A stretch of DNA of 64,000 bases from Clostridia bacterium (GTDB lineage Bacteria > Bacillota > Clostridia > Christensenellales > Borkfalkiaceae), in contig JAFTWU010000004.1 in assembly GCA_017465145.1 (NCBI GenBank), forward strand, positions 58,403-122,402, written 5' to 3'. Positions within the stretch are counted from its first letter, which is position 1. Each line of letters begins with the position of its first letter. The notes beneath the pieces were generated by a model. That model was not told the DNA's origin and did not search any database. It was given only the letters and a program-made list of their open reading frames with translations. Below, in pieces: positions 15,765-24,900 of the stretch. The translations under genes and the position numbers were made by a program.

Positions 15765-18764
15765 ATGATGAAAAAACTTACATCAAAATTTGTGGGTAAA
15801 ATCGTTGCTCTTAGCATGAGCTTGGTTGTTTGCCTCGGCGTTACCGGTTGCGGTAGCAAACCCCCGGCAGATAACCAAGTAACTATCTGGACTGCTTACA
15901 GTTCAGAAAAAATCTTGCAAGACCTTGATTATTCACACAGATATGCTAGTGGTAAAACTGTTGAAATCGACGTTTTTAAAAATGAACATGAAGGTGCTCA
16001 ACTTATGTTTACGCCTACTTTAGACGTAGCAAGTTACACCCTAACCACTTCAGATTTGAAACTTGTTGGTGACGATAGTATAACCTTACCAAAAGAAACA
16101 TTTGAAATTTTCCATCAAATGTATATGCCTGTAACGGCTATTAAAGACGTTGATACACTTACCGGTAAAGGTATGTATCCAGAAGCTTTAATGCCTTACG
16201 AAAATGCAGTTATGCACAAACTTAACAAAGTTTATGGTGGCGATAACCAAGGTATTTGGATTGAAGCTTTCCCAAGTGAAGAACAAACTGCAGGTTTATA
16301 TAAAGGTAATTGGACCTTATCCATCGACGGTGTAAACTATACTATACCCGTTGAAGTAAGCGTTTACGATTATACTTTATCTGATGCAAAACACAGCACT
16401 TCACTCTTCTTCTCGCCTTGGCAAGACGTTGCAATTTGTGAAGGCAACACGACTATTGATCTTCAAGAATCTTACGCTAACTTCCTTTTAGAACATCGTA
16501 TTGAAGTTGGTCAACTTCCCGGCAACGATGCTACTATTTACAACCTTGACGGCGCTCTTGATACTTTCATTGAACAAGCAAAAAAAGTTGCTAACGATGA
16601 ACGTTGCACTAGATACAGTTTCCCTTATTCACACACTGCTATCGATTGTGTAAGAACTATTGAAGATGCTAGCAAGAAACTTTCTCTTGTAGACGACGTT
16701 GTTACTTGTACTTCTAAGGATTATACGAAGTCTATTTTAGAAAAAATTGCTCAAGCAAGTTTAGATAGTGACGGAGTGTATAATCTTCTTGAAAAGATGG
16801 AAACCTACTACGTTTACTTCGATGAATATACTTCATCAGATAAACTTGGTGAAGCTCAATATACCAACATCGTAACTCCTATTTGGTATGCAGAAGTTGC
16901 AAACCACCTTATCATTTCTATGGCAAGGGAAAGGGGATATGATAGCGTTTTAACCACTGAAGAAGCAGAAATTCTTGACGAATATTTTGATATTATCGAC
17001 AAGGATAGATCTTTAAGTGTTGCGTTTAACGAAACGTATACTTGGGAATCTTGGGCGTATGGTCAATTCTTATTATCATTAGAATATAAACATACCGATA
17101 TCACTCCTTACAACGGCATGACGGGTAGAGAATATAGAAAACATTTGTATCGTCTTGCTGAATATAGCAGAAACTATAATCAAACCGCTCAAACTGATTT
17201 TATTGACAGTGTTACCACTTTCGGTGGCTATCAATATGAATTCAGACCTATCGATCAAATCGAACTTTTAGAAGGCGCAATGGCTAAACTTACTGCTCAA
17301 TTTAGCGATTTCGAACAAGAAGTTTTAGACGATACCAAAAACATGAAAAATATGACCATCGGTGAATGGACTGATGAGCTTGATTTCAAAACCATCTATT
17401 GTCCTACTGAACCTGACTACGGTACAAAAGCTACTCAAGAATTCTATGATGAATTCACTCACTTCTGGTACGAAGATGACGAAGCAGAAGTATGGTCATA
17501 CACCGCTATTGAACCACGTGATCCTAACCCTTCATATCACATGGAAGGCGCACTAATCACTTCTCGTTTATATAGTTGGATGATGTATGACTATGGTATT
17601 CAAGGTAACCTTTATTGGCACATTATGCTTAACCGTAACTACCAACGTGGTGAACTTGAATACGTGCAAGACTACTACACTAACCCCATTCGTTACGGTG
17701 GCGGTCGTGGTGCTAACGGTGAAGGCTTCCTTCTCTATCCCGGTAAGGTTTACGACGTTAAATGGAACGGCGTTGACGGTGCAGGCGACGATATCACCAG
17801 TCCCGTAGCATCTATTCGTCTAAAATCTATCCGTGACGGTCTTGAAGAATACGATATTATGTACGCTATCGACGAATTTGCTAGAAACAGAGCAAAAGTT
17901 CTAGGCGTTACGTATGACGAAAAGGCGTTCGACAACTTACTTGAACACCTTGTTCAAAATACTTACAGAAACGACAAGTGTATCCTTGGTTCAGACTATA
18001 CGGATTACGCTTATATTGAAAGGTTCCACGAAATTAGAAATACTATCGGTAAGCTTGTAGAATTAGTTGCAAACACTGGTGTTGCTCTTGATTCTTTTGA
18101 GATTGAAGGTGACAACGTTAAATTTAAGATTTCTGCTCCCGTTGGCGTTGAAGTTTTAGTTGGCGGTCAAGTTCCTGCAAACAAGACTACTGTTCATGGT
18201 GGAGACGGTCAAGATTACGTTGTTTACGATGCATCATTTAGCATTAACAAATCTTCTGCAACCTACCTTGATCTTAAGGTTCAAGGTAGTAGCAAGTACG
18301 GCGTAAACATCTATCTTGCTGGTGGTTATAAGCAAGCTGAAGTTAGCACGTCAACCGCCGATAAAGACTTAGACGTTGCTCACTTTGATATGCTTGATGC
18401 GGGTGAAGGCGCAACTGCAACTCCTGTTGAAGACGGAATTAAGTTCGACGTTCGTATGGTTGATGGTAGCGGTCCTGTTATCTACATTGATCTTGCTGCT
18501 ATGAACATTACCAAGGAAGATAAACAACTTATTATCAAGTTCCGTCTTGATGAATTTGATCTTAACAGTGCTGAACTTATCGCTATAGCTAGAAGAAGAT
18601 CTACTGGTAGTTATCAAGATTTGATTCTTTCATCAGTAAGAGTTAAGAAGGATGTAGGTTTCGTATACTTAACCTGTAGTTTGCGTAATGCAGTTAACAG
18701 TATTTTGATTGAAATAAACGGCGACGCGGTATTTACTATCGCTGAAATCGTTGTATTGAGGTAA
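15765..18764 (+). CDS. DUF4091 lipoprotein, putative extracellular glycoside hydrolase-like protein
   Basis: 999 residues. Lipobox GVTGC with Cys29. An N-terminal beta-sandwich region is followed by a TIM-barrel-like section and, near residues 590-720, the DUF4091 block: GALITSRLYSWMMYDYGIQGNLYWH ... DGLEEYDIMYAID. The last 200 residues look like a beta-sheet carbohydrate-binding module. DUF4091 proteins are found in glycan-use loci and resemble glycoside hydrolases, but their activity is largely uncharacterised. It follows the binding protein by 75 nt and probably trims or holds the ligand at the cell surface. The cytoplasmic DUF4091 protein at 27.2 kb is a distant relative. Confidence 0.8.
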   Translation: MMKKLTSKFVGKIVALSMSLVVCLGVTGCGSKPPADNQVTIWTAYSSEKILQDLDYSHRYASGKTVEIDVFKNEHEGAQLMFTPTLDVASYTLTTSDLKLVGDDSITLPKETFEIFHQMYMPVTAIKDVDTLTGKGMYPEALMPYENAVMHKLNKVYGGDNQGIWIEAFPSEEQTAGLYKGNWTLSIDGVNYTIPVEVSVYDYTLSDAKHSTSLFFSPWQDVAICEGNTTIDLQESYANFLLEHRIEVGQLPGNDATIYNLDGALDTFIEQAKKVANDERCTRYSFPYSHTAIDCVRTIEDASKKLSLVDDVVTCTSKDYTKSILEKIAQASLDSDGVYNLLEKMETYYVYFDEYTSSDKLGEAQYTNIVTPIWYAEVANHLIISMARERGYDSVLTTEEAEILDEYFDIIDKDRSLSVAFNETYTWESWAYGQFLLSLEYKHTDITPYNGMTGREYRKHLYRLAEYSRNYNQTAQTDFIDSVTTFGGYQYEFRPIDQIELLEGAMAKLTAQFSDFEQEVLDDTKNMKNMTIGEWTDELDFKTIYCPTEPDYGTKATQEFYDEFTHFWYEDDEAEVWSYTAIEPRDPNPSYHMEGALITSRLYSWMMYDYGIQGNLYWHIMLNRNYQRGELEYVQDYYTNPIRYGGGRGANGEGFLLYPGKVYDVKWNGVDGAGDDITSPVASIRLKSIRDGLEEYDIMYAIDEFARNRAKVLGVTYDEKAFDNLLEHLVQNTYRNDKCILGSDYTDYAYIERFHEIRNTIGKLVELVANTGVALDSFEIEGDNVKFKISAPVGVEVLVGGQVPANKTTVHGGDGQDYVVYDASFSINKSSATYLDLKVQGSSKYGVNIYLAGGYKQAEVSTSTADKDLDVAHFDMLDAGEGATATPVEDGIKFDVRMVDGSGPVIYIDLAAMNITKEDKQLIIKFRLDEFDLNSAELIAIARRRSTGSYQDLILSSVRVKKDVGFVYLTCSLRNAVNSILIEINGDAVFTIAEIVVLR

Positions 18765-18769
18765 CCGCT

Positions 18770-20071
18770 ATGAAAAAGATATTAAATAAAATTTTATTGT
18801 TAGTTCTTAGCGTGCTCATGGTAACCGGCGTGTTCGCCGGTTGCAAGAGCGAAACCGTTTATGCCGATATTGATCCTTCTAAAATCACCAACCCCGTATT
18901 CACTATGAATAACTTTGATGATTATCGTGCTTTGTGGAGATGGATACCTTCTAAAACCTTCGGTGATATCACGTTGAACACTAATCCCGAATATATTAAA
19001 GAAGGGGCAGGTAGTGCTAAAATAACCATTATTGGTCAACCCACTTACCTTTCTGGTGAAAGAAGCAATTCTACTATGAAAGCTCAAACCAAAGACGTTT
19101 TAGACTACAATACTTACGGCGACAACTGGTCAGATTTCTCATATGCAACTCTTATTTCGTTTGAAGTCTACAACCCTGGTACTGAAACTAGAAAGGTTGC
19201 AACGCAACTTCACTATAACGAAACGACCTATAGCGTACCTCTTTGGACAGATTGTCCTGCAGGTTGGTCAACCGTTTCTTGTCCTATTCAACGTGAATTT
19301 ATTCCTCACACGAAGACCGACAACTTCGGTGGCACCGCTGCTAAGGTTGAACACATTTCAATTCACTTCCAAAAAGACTACGAAGAAGATTACGTTCTTT
19401 ACGTTGACAGTATGTGCATTTACTATGCAACCGACGAAGTTGAACAAGCATCTATCAGCTTAAAGACTGATGAAATTTGTTCTTTCGACGAATATTGGCA
19501 ATTCAAAAAGTTCAGTATTCACTGCTATTCTGCAGGGTATACTCCCGACGCTGAATGGGTAACCTTACCTGATGCACAGGAACGTGGTCCCGTATTGAAA
19601 GTTATCACCAAAGACCGTACTGCTGACGTTAGTGGTACCGACTGGCCTGGTATAAGAATTCCTGAAGAATGCTATCAAATGTTCTTTGATGCAGACTTTG
19701 ATTACGACGATAACGACTTGTTCTGTATCGATATCAAAGGTCCAAAGACCAACATGATTCAATGCGTATTCTTGGAATTATACTATAGCGATAACGGTAA
19801 GTTCACCACTAAGACTTGGTATTTCGACGAAGAACATCTTGGTGAATGGCAAACTATTTCTTATACTGTTGCCGAAATGAACACTAACCACTATCAAACT
19901 TATCCTTGGGTAAACGGTGAACAAATCACCGAAAACCACACCAGCTATGCAAATAGCAGAACCGGTTACTTCTCAACCTGCCAAAAGATCAACTTAACTT
20001 ACAGATCTTCTGCTGGTTATATCAGTGAAGAAATTTACATCGACAATTACCGTATGGTAAGGGTTGACTAA
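18770..20071 (+). CDS. Lipoprotein with jelly-roll (carbohydrate-binding-like) domains, function unknown
   Basis: 433 residues. The lipobox is VFAGC with Cys25. The mature part appears to hold two similar beta-sandwich units: one with NFDDYRALWRWIPSKTFGDITLN ... EGAGSAKITI ... YATLISFEVYNPGTETRKVATQLHY, and a second with SFDEYWQFKKFSI ... VLKVITKDR ... LFCIDIKGP. This pattern (trigger sequence, G-S-A-K-I-T, S-F-E-V-Y-N) resembles CBM-type jelly rolls of surface glycan-binding proteins. It starts 5 nt after the DUF4091 lipoprotein stop. No catalytic residues are evident, so a surface ligand-binding role is inferred. Confidence 0.7.
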   Translation: MKKILNKILLLVLSVLMVTGVFAGCKSETVYADIDPSKITNPVFTMNNFDDYRALWRWIPSKTFGDITLNTNPEYIKEGAGSAKITIIGQPTYLSGERSNSTMKAQTKDVLDYNTYGDNWSDFSYATLISFEVYNPGTETRKVATQLHYNETTYSVPLWTDCPAGWSTVSCPIQREFIPHTKTDNFGGTAAKVEHISIHFQKDYEEDYVLYVDSMCIYYATDEVEQASISLKTDEICSFDEYWQFKKFSIHCYSAGYTPDAEWVTLPDAQERGPVLKVITKDRTADVSGTDWPGIRIPEECYQMFFDADFDYDDNDLFCIDIKGPKTNMIQCVFLELYYSDNGKFTTKTWYFDEEHLGEWQTISYTVAEMNTNHYQTYPWVNGEQITENHTSYANSRTGYFSTCQKINLTYRSSAGYISEEIYIDNYRMVRVD

Positions 20072-20087
20072 TAGGGAGGTAATAGTT

Positions 20088-21326
20088 ATGAAAAAGATTT
20101 TAACAGTTATTCTTTCTTTAGTTGGTTCTGTATTGCTTGCACTTGGCGCTACGGGTTGTGGTCCCACGGTTATCCCTCACGATGAAAGCAAATACACCGG
20201 TTTCAACGTTGCAGAAGCGTTAGTTTTAGAACGTGGTCAATTCTACGAAATTGCTAATCCTATCGCAATGGACGTTTACGGCAACGTTTTAGGTATTACC
20301 GTTGACGTTGTTGACAGTCAAGGCAATCCCGCTGGCAAGTTCTTACCTTCTGGTTTCTTTGCTCTTGACACTAACGGCTATACTATCACTTATTCAACTG
20401 CACTTCCTAACGGACAAAGCTTGGTTAAATCAACCAAAGTTTACGTTTTGGAATACACTAAGGATACTACCTTCCATCCCGTTGACAGATTCTTAGATTT
20501 ACGCTCATACGTACCTAGCCCCATGCCTGCTGGTTACGAAGCAGTTTACACCGTAACTCAAAAGGGTAGCGTGATTGAAGGCGCAGTTTCAGGTGGTACC
20601 GTTCTTGGTCAAAACCTTGCAGAAGGTTCTTACAGCGTTAACATTAGCTTAAGTTCTGCAACCAACACCTTTAATTTGCGTGATATGGATATCGACGTTG
20701 GCAATACCAATTCTCCCGTTTGGAGAGTAGGCGAATTAGATGCTAGCGACGTTCAAGTAGAAGACTACTACAACGTTCTAACCGATTCCGTTGAAGTTGT
20801 TGATGCAGCAAAGGGCGAAGTTCCCGGTAAATCTTCTGGTAAATACTATAAGATTGATCCTTCTGCAGAACAAGTTGCTAAATACGAACAATTCGGTTTA
20901 TGGATTAAGCCGATGTACAGCGAATCTTACTATAACAGCTTTGTTGGTCAAGGCTACAAGATTAAATTCAGCTTTAGACTTGCATTACCTGCAGGCGCTA
21001 CTTGGAAACCTTTAACCGTTTTCAGTAGAGAATTAAATGCAGATGCAGTTCAAACTTTCAGTTTATATGCACATTACGCTACGCTTGAAGAAACAATCGC
21101 TCCAGACGTAACCGCATTTGATTGGATTGACGTTGAATTATCACTTGACAAGGTTGTAGCAGATTACATGTACTTGTTCACGACCGTTACGGGCGATACC
21201 AGGGCATTCTTCCTTGACTTACCCCGTGGTCACGTAGGTGGTTACCGTAACAGCGTAACGAACGTTGACCAAACCACCCCACAAGACATTATCGTTTACA
21301 TGTCATCAGCTGTAATCGAAAAGTAA
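20088..21326 (+). CDS. Lipoprotein of unknown function, surface-binding candidate
   Basis: 412 residues from the ATG at 20088, chosen because GGGAGG lies 8 nt upstream and the signal peptide (MKKILTVILSLVGSVLLALG, lipobox GATGC, Cys24) begins there. An in-frame TTG at 20064 overlaps the previous gene and is less likely. The mature region begins with an Ig-like section (VLERGQFYEIANPIAMDVYGNVLGITVDVVD) and ends with a beta-sandwich segment containing GYKIKFSFRLALP. No family recognised. It is the last gene of the lipoprotein series and precedes a strong terminator, so it probably serves the same glycan-capture task. Confidence 0.7.
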   Translation: MKKILTVILSLVGSVLLALGATGCGPTVIPHDESKYTGFNVAEALVLERGQFYEIANPIAMDVYGNVLGITVDVVDSQGNPAGKFLPSGFFALDTNGYTITYSTALPNGQSLVKSTKVYVLEYTKDTTFHPVDRFLDLRSYVPSPMPAGYEAVYTVTQKGSVIEGAVSGGTVLGQNLAEGSYSVNISLSSATNTFNLRDMDIDVGNTNSPVWRVGELDASDVQVEDYYNVLTDSVEVVDAAKGEVPGKSSGKYYKIDPSAEQVAKYEQFGLWIKPMYSESYYNSFVGQGYKIKFSFRLALPAGATWKPLTVFSRELNADAVQTFSLYAHYATLEETIAPDVTAFDWIDVELSLDKVVADYMYLFTTVTGDTRAFFLDLPRGHVGGYRNSVTNVDQTTPQDIIVYMSSAVIEK

Positions 21327-21400
21327 TTTAGTTTAATTTCCGCATATATAAGCCTATATACATTATATATACGCGCGCTATTAAACGATAAAAGACAAAT

Positions 21401-21429
21401 AAGCCCCCGAGAAAATCTCGGGGGCTTTT
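21401..21429 (+). terminator. Intrinsic terminator of the ABC/lipoprotein operon
   Basis: An 11-bp GC-rich perfect stem (21401-21411 with 21417-21427), 5-nt loop and T-run. Confidence 0.9.
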
Positions 21430-21556
21430 GTGTTGCAATTTATTTAATTAGATACACCTTTTTGTTTTTTAATATTTAAAAATCAATAGTCCTTTTGGAC
21501 ATGAAAAATTGCCAAAAATTAACTTTTAAAAACCTTTAAAAACTTTTCAAAAACAC

Positions 21557-21585
21557 TTGATTATATATTGCTTTTGTGCTAAAAT
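21557..21585 (+). promoter_or_regulatory. Promoter of the peptide/repeat-protein pair
   Basis: TTGATT (21557-21562), 17-nt spacer, TAAAAT (21580-21585). Transcription from here would give a leader of about 280 nt before the 37-codon gene. The rest of the 21.33-21.87 kb gap is A/T-rich. Confidence 0.55.
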
Positions 21586-21611
21586 TACTATATCTAATAG
21601 TATAATTAGTA

Positions 21612-21629
21612 TAGGTATAACTATACCTA
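21612..21629. promoter_or_regulatory. 18-bp palindrome downstream of the promoter (operator or leader hairpin)
   Basis: TAGGTATAACTATACCTA: 8-bp arms around AC, placed about 20-40 nt after the predicted transcription start. A second smaller inverted repeat (TACTAT...ATAGTA) lies just upstream. The position suits a repressor site; no regulator gene adjoins. Confidence 0.45.
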
Positions 21630-21873
21630 AAAAGCGTCAAAAACGGCAAAAAGCTAGTAAAAAACAAGCGATTTTGCCCATAAAAATTGTCATTTTTACC
21701 CGTGTTTATATATATTAATATATATACTTTGTTAAAAAAGGCACTTAAAAAAGAAATAATTATTAGATAAAAAACAAAAAAAGTTAATCAGCGGTAAACT
21801 CACACGCGCTACTAATCATAAAAATACCGTTCTTTATAAACAATTTAGCAAATTTTTTAGGAGGTATGTTTTC

Positions 21874-21987
21874 ATGAAGAAAACGTATGAAACACCGGTT
21901 ATCGATATAATCGAAGTTGCAAACGACGTAATGGTTGTTTCCGTACCCGATTATAGAGAAAACATCTTCGGGGGAGGGATTATCTAA
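21874..21987 (+). CDS. 37-residue peptide of the MKKxYExPxI type, unknown function
   Basis: The sequence begins MKKTYETPVIDIIEVANDVM and ends in NIFGGGII. TAGGAGGT (21859-21865) lies 8 nt before the ATG, one of the strongest ribosome sites here, and its stop precedes the next ATG by one base, so it is very probably translated and coupled to the large secreted protein. Short peptides starting MKK-Y-x-x-P-x-(I/V) with acidic/hydrophobic alternation and a glycine-rich end are common in Clostridia and unexplained; leader peptide, secreted signal or RiPP-like precursor are all open. There is no signal peptide and no modifying enzyme nearby. Confidence 0.7.
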   Translation: MKKTYETPVIDIIEVANDVMVVSVPDYRENIFGGGII

Positions 21988-21988
21988 A

Positions 21989-24900
21989 ATGAAAGCGAAA
22001 AGATTTAATCTAGCTACAATTTTATGTGCCCTTTTCTCTGCGGCTTTCCTTTCAGTAGGTATTGTATTCACAGTACCCGCAAAGGCAGCAGACGTTACAG
22101 GTGAACAAGCTCAATCTATTTTCGTAATGGATGAAGGCGCATCAGTACGTATTGGCGAAGAAGGCACGGCAGACGTAAACGGTTTAAAATTCACCGCATC
22201 TATGACGGATGCAAACTACCAAGGCCTATTTGGCGAAAATGGTAGCGTAGGTGAAGGCAAAACCTATAGCAAAGCAACTTTCGGTATGCTTATTGCACCC
22301 GCAAGTTACGAAGACCTTAACTATGCTAACGTATTCGGTCAAGAAGCAATCTACGGCTGGTCTTTATTTAATGAAGAAACAGGCGAATGGCTTCCTTACG
22401 AAGGCGAAAAGACTGAAATCATCAACATTTACAACCAAAAATTATATCAAGTTGTAGATGCAGAAAGTGGCGTAATTTCTTGGGAATTCCGTGGCGGTTC
22501 TATCACCAACCTAGTTGGCGAATGGATTGCAACCGACTTCCAAGGTTTAGCATACGTTGAACTTACTAAAAATGATGGCACAGGCTGTGATTACATCATG
22601 GCAAACGCAGGTCAAATTGCAAACATGTATGAAGTTGCAGTTAAGTCTTACTATGACGAAAATAGTGAACTTACCGCAGACGATAAGGCATGGATTAAAG
22701 CAAACTATATCGAAGCTGCAAGCGAAGCAGTTGCTGTTAACGTTGGTTTAACTCCTGCTACTTCTATTGATTTAGCAGAATACGGTTTGCCCGCAGGCGA
22801 ATACGATTTCTACGTTCAACAATATATCAACAAGGCGAAAGATCTTGTAGAAAACAATGGTAAATTTTATATGACTTCTAAGCTAACCAAGGACTACGTT
22901 GGCGAAAAGGCTGTTGCTACCGTTGACGGCACCGTTGTTGACACCTCTTCATTAGAAGGTATGTATGCAATTACCGCAGCGTTCCCTGGCACCGAATATG
23001 GCTACACTTTCTACGTTGACCGTTATAACGAAGGCACTTTCGTTTGGAATAACGTAAACGACGTAAATGAATCCGTACGTATTTCTGACGCTTGGGGTAC
23101 TTCTTCTTGGCATATTCGTCCTGAAATTATGACCGAACTTACCTATATAGAAGATAACGAATCTGACACGGTAACGGCAGGTCGTTCAGGTAATTATTAT
23201 AAAGCCACGTTTACTTCGTACCAAGACGCTAAGTATAATACTGCTGTTGACGGCTTTGGTGCAAAAGTTCTCCCCGTACACAGTAGAGAATATTATACAA
23301 CCTTATTCGCTGGCAAATCTATCATAATGGACTACTACTATACAAAAGAAGTTTCAGAAGAACTTGCAAACCAATATATCTATTGGCAGTTCGTTATCGG
23401 TTATGGTATGGGTTATCCTGCTGGTAACTTAGACTACTCACAACCACACAATAGTTGGAACGGCAGATCTGGTTGGCTTTCGAGACAAAGCTTAGCTTTA
23501 GATACCATCGCTACTGAAGAACATTGGGTTGCTTTACTTTCAGCAAACGGCGATTCTAATGGTGGTCACGGTACTATGGTTGGCCTTCGTAATGCCGTTG
23601 GTGACGGTACTGTATTAGATTATAACGAAAAAACTGAAACCTATACGGGTGAAATCTCTTTCTACTTTGGTAACGTTCATTTAACTGATACTAACATGAA
23701 CTATACTGAAGTTGCTTACGATTTAGAAGGTAACGAAATTGCTACCACTACTAAATCTGCAGCTCTCGGTTCAACCGTAACTTATACCCCTGCAGAAATT
23801 AGTGGTTACGTATACGTTCCCGCTAACGAAAATAACGTTTTATCAGGCGCAGTTCTTGGTAATAACACTCTTACCTTAAAAGCATACTATGCACCTGCTA
23901 CTGAAGAAACTATCCCTGGCATTACTTACCAAGATAGTTATGATTTCAGCGCTTATTTAGATGACGTTGCATCTTACGCTGTTACTCAATACATTGTTCG
24001 TAGTAGTGGTAACGTTGCCGTTGATGTAACAAGCACATATGCTGATAAACTTACTGATACAGTTATTGATTTAACTTCTTTTGACGGTATCTATACAGTA
24101 ACTGCAACTGCTTCTGACGGCTCTACCCATAAAGTAAACTTTGAACGTGCTATAGAAGGCGTGTTTACTTGGAACAATATTAACTCTACCCAAGGCGCGC
24201 TTATAAGAGAAAGATATATTTATAACAATTATCTTCCTGCAAATACGACCTTAGACGTTTTAACCTATGGTTCTGGCGATGAATTAGATACCTTGTTAAC
24301 CAAGGGTGGTCAAAACGGCACAGCTCCTGCAGGCGGTACTGATGGTATATTCTATAAGGTATACGACCCAGACTTTAATACAGATTTAAAGGGCGATGAT
24401 GGTTATCAACCTGCTCTTGCAGTATTCCCAACCCACAGCTTAAGTTACTATACTGAAGTTTGGGCTGGCGCAAACATTAACTTTGACTATTTTGTAAGAA
24501 CCTATACTAGAGCATGCAATGCTACTGGTCAAGGCTACGTTAAGCAAATGCCTTATGCTACAGCTGACGCATATGGCAATGAAACGTATCACTGGAGAAT
24601 ACAAAACTGGTATACCGCATCGTTTAGCATCAATGAAAACGTTTATAATCGTTTGATTGCTGCAACGAATAAAAAGGCAGATGGCGGTTTTGGTTATTTG
24701 TTTGCATTGTCAACGAAGAATGTGGATTACGCAGATGGTCCTGTAGGTTTCTATGTTGGTAACATTCGTTTAGAAACTGGTTATAATACAGAATACTACG
24801 TTGCACAAGCCGATGGCTCTTATCAACTTAACAATACTGTATTTACTAAGGCATATGCAGGCAAAACTGTAACAGCAAATACCTCTTACGCTATTGAAAA

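Noticed and set aside
21784-22071. Minus-strand ORF of 95 codons
   Set aside because: Antisense to the 37-codon gene and the signal peptide of the repeat protein, both of which have strong ribosome sites.
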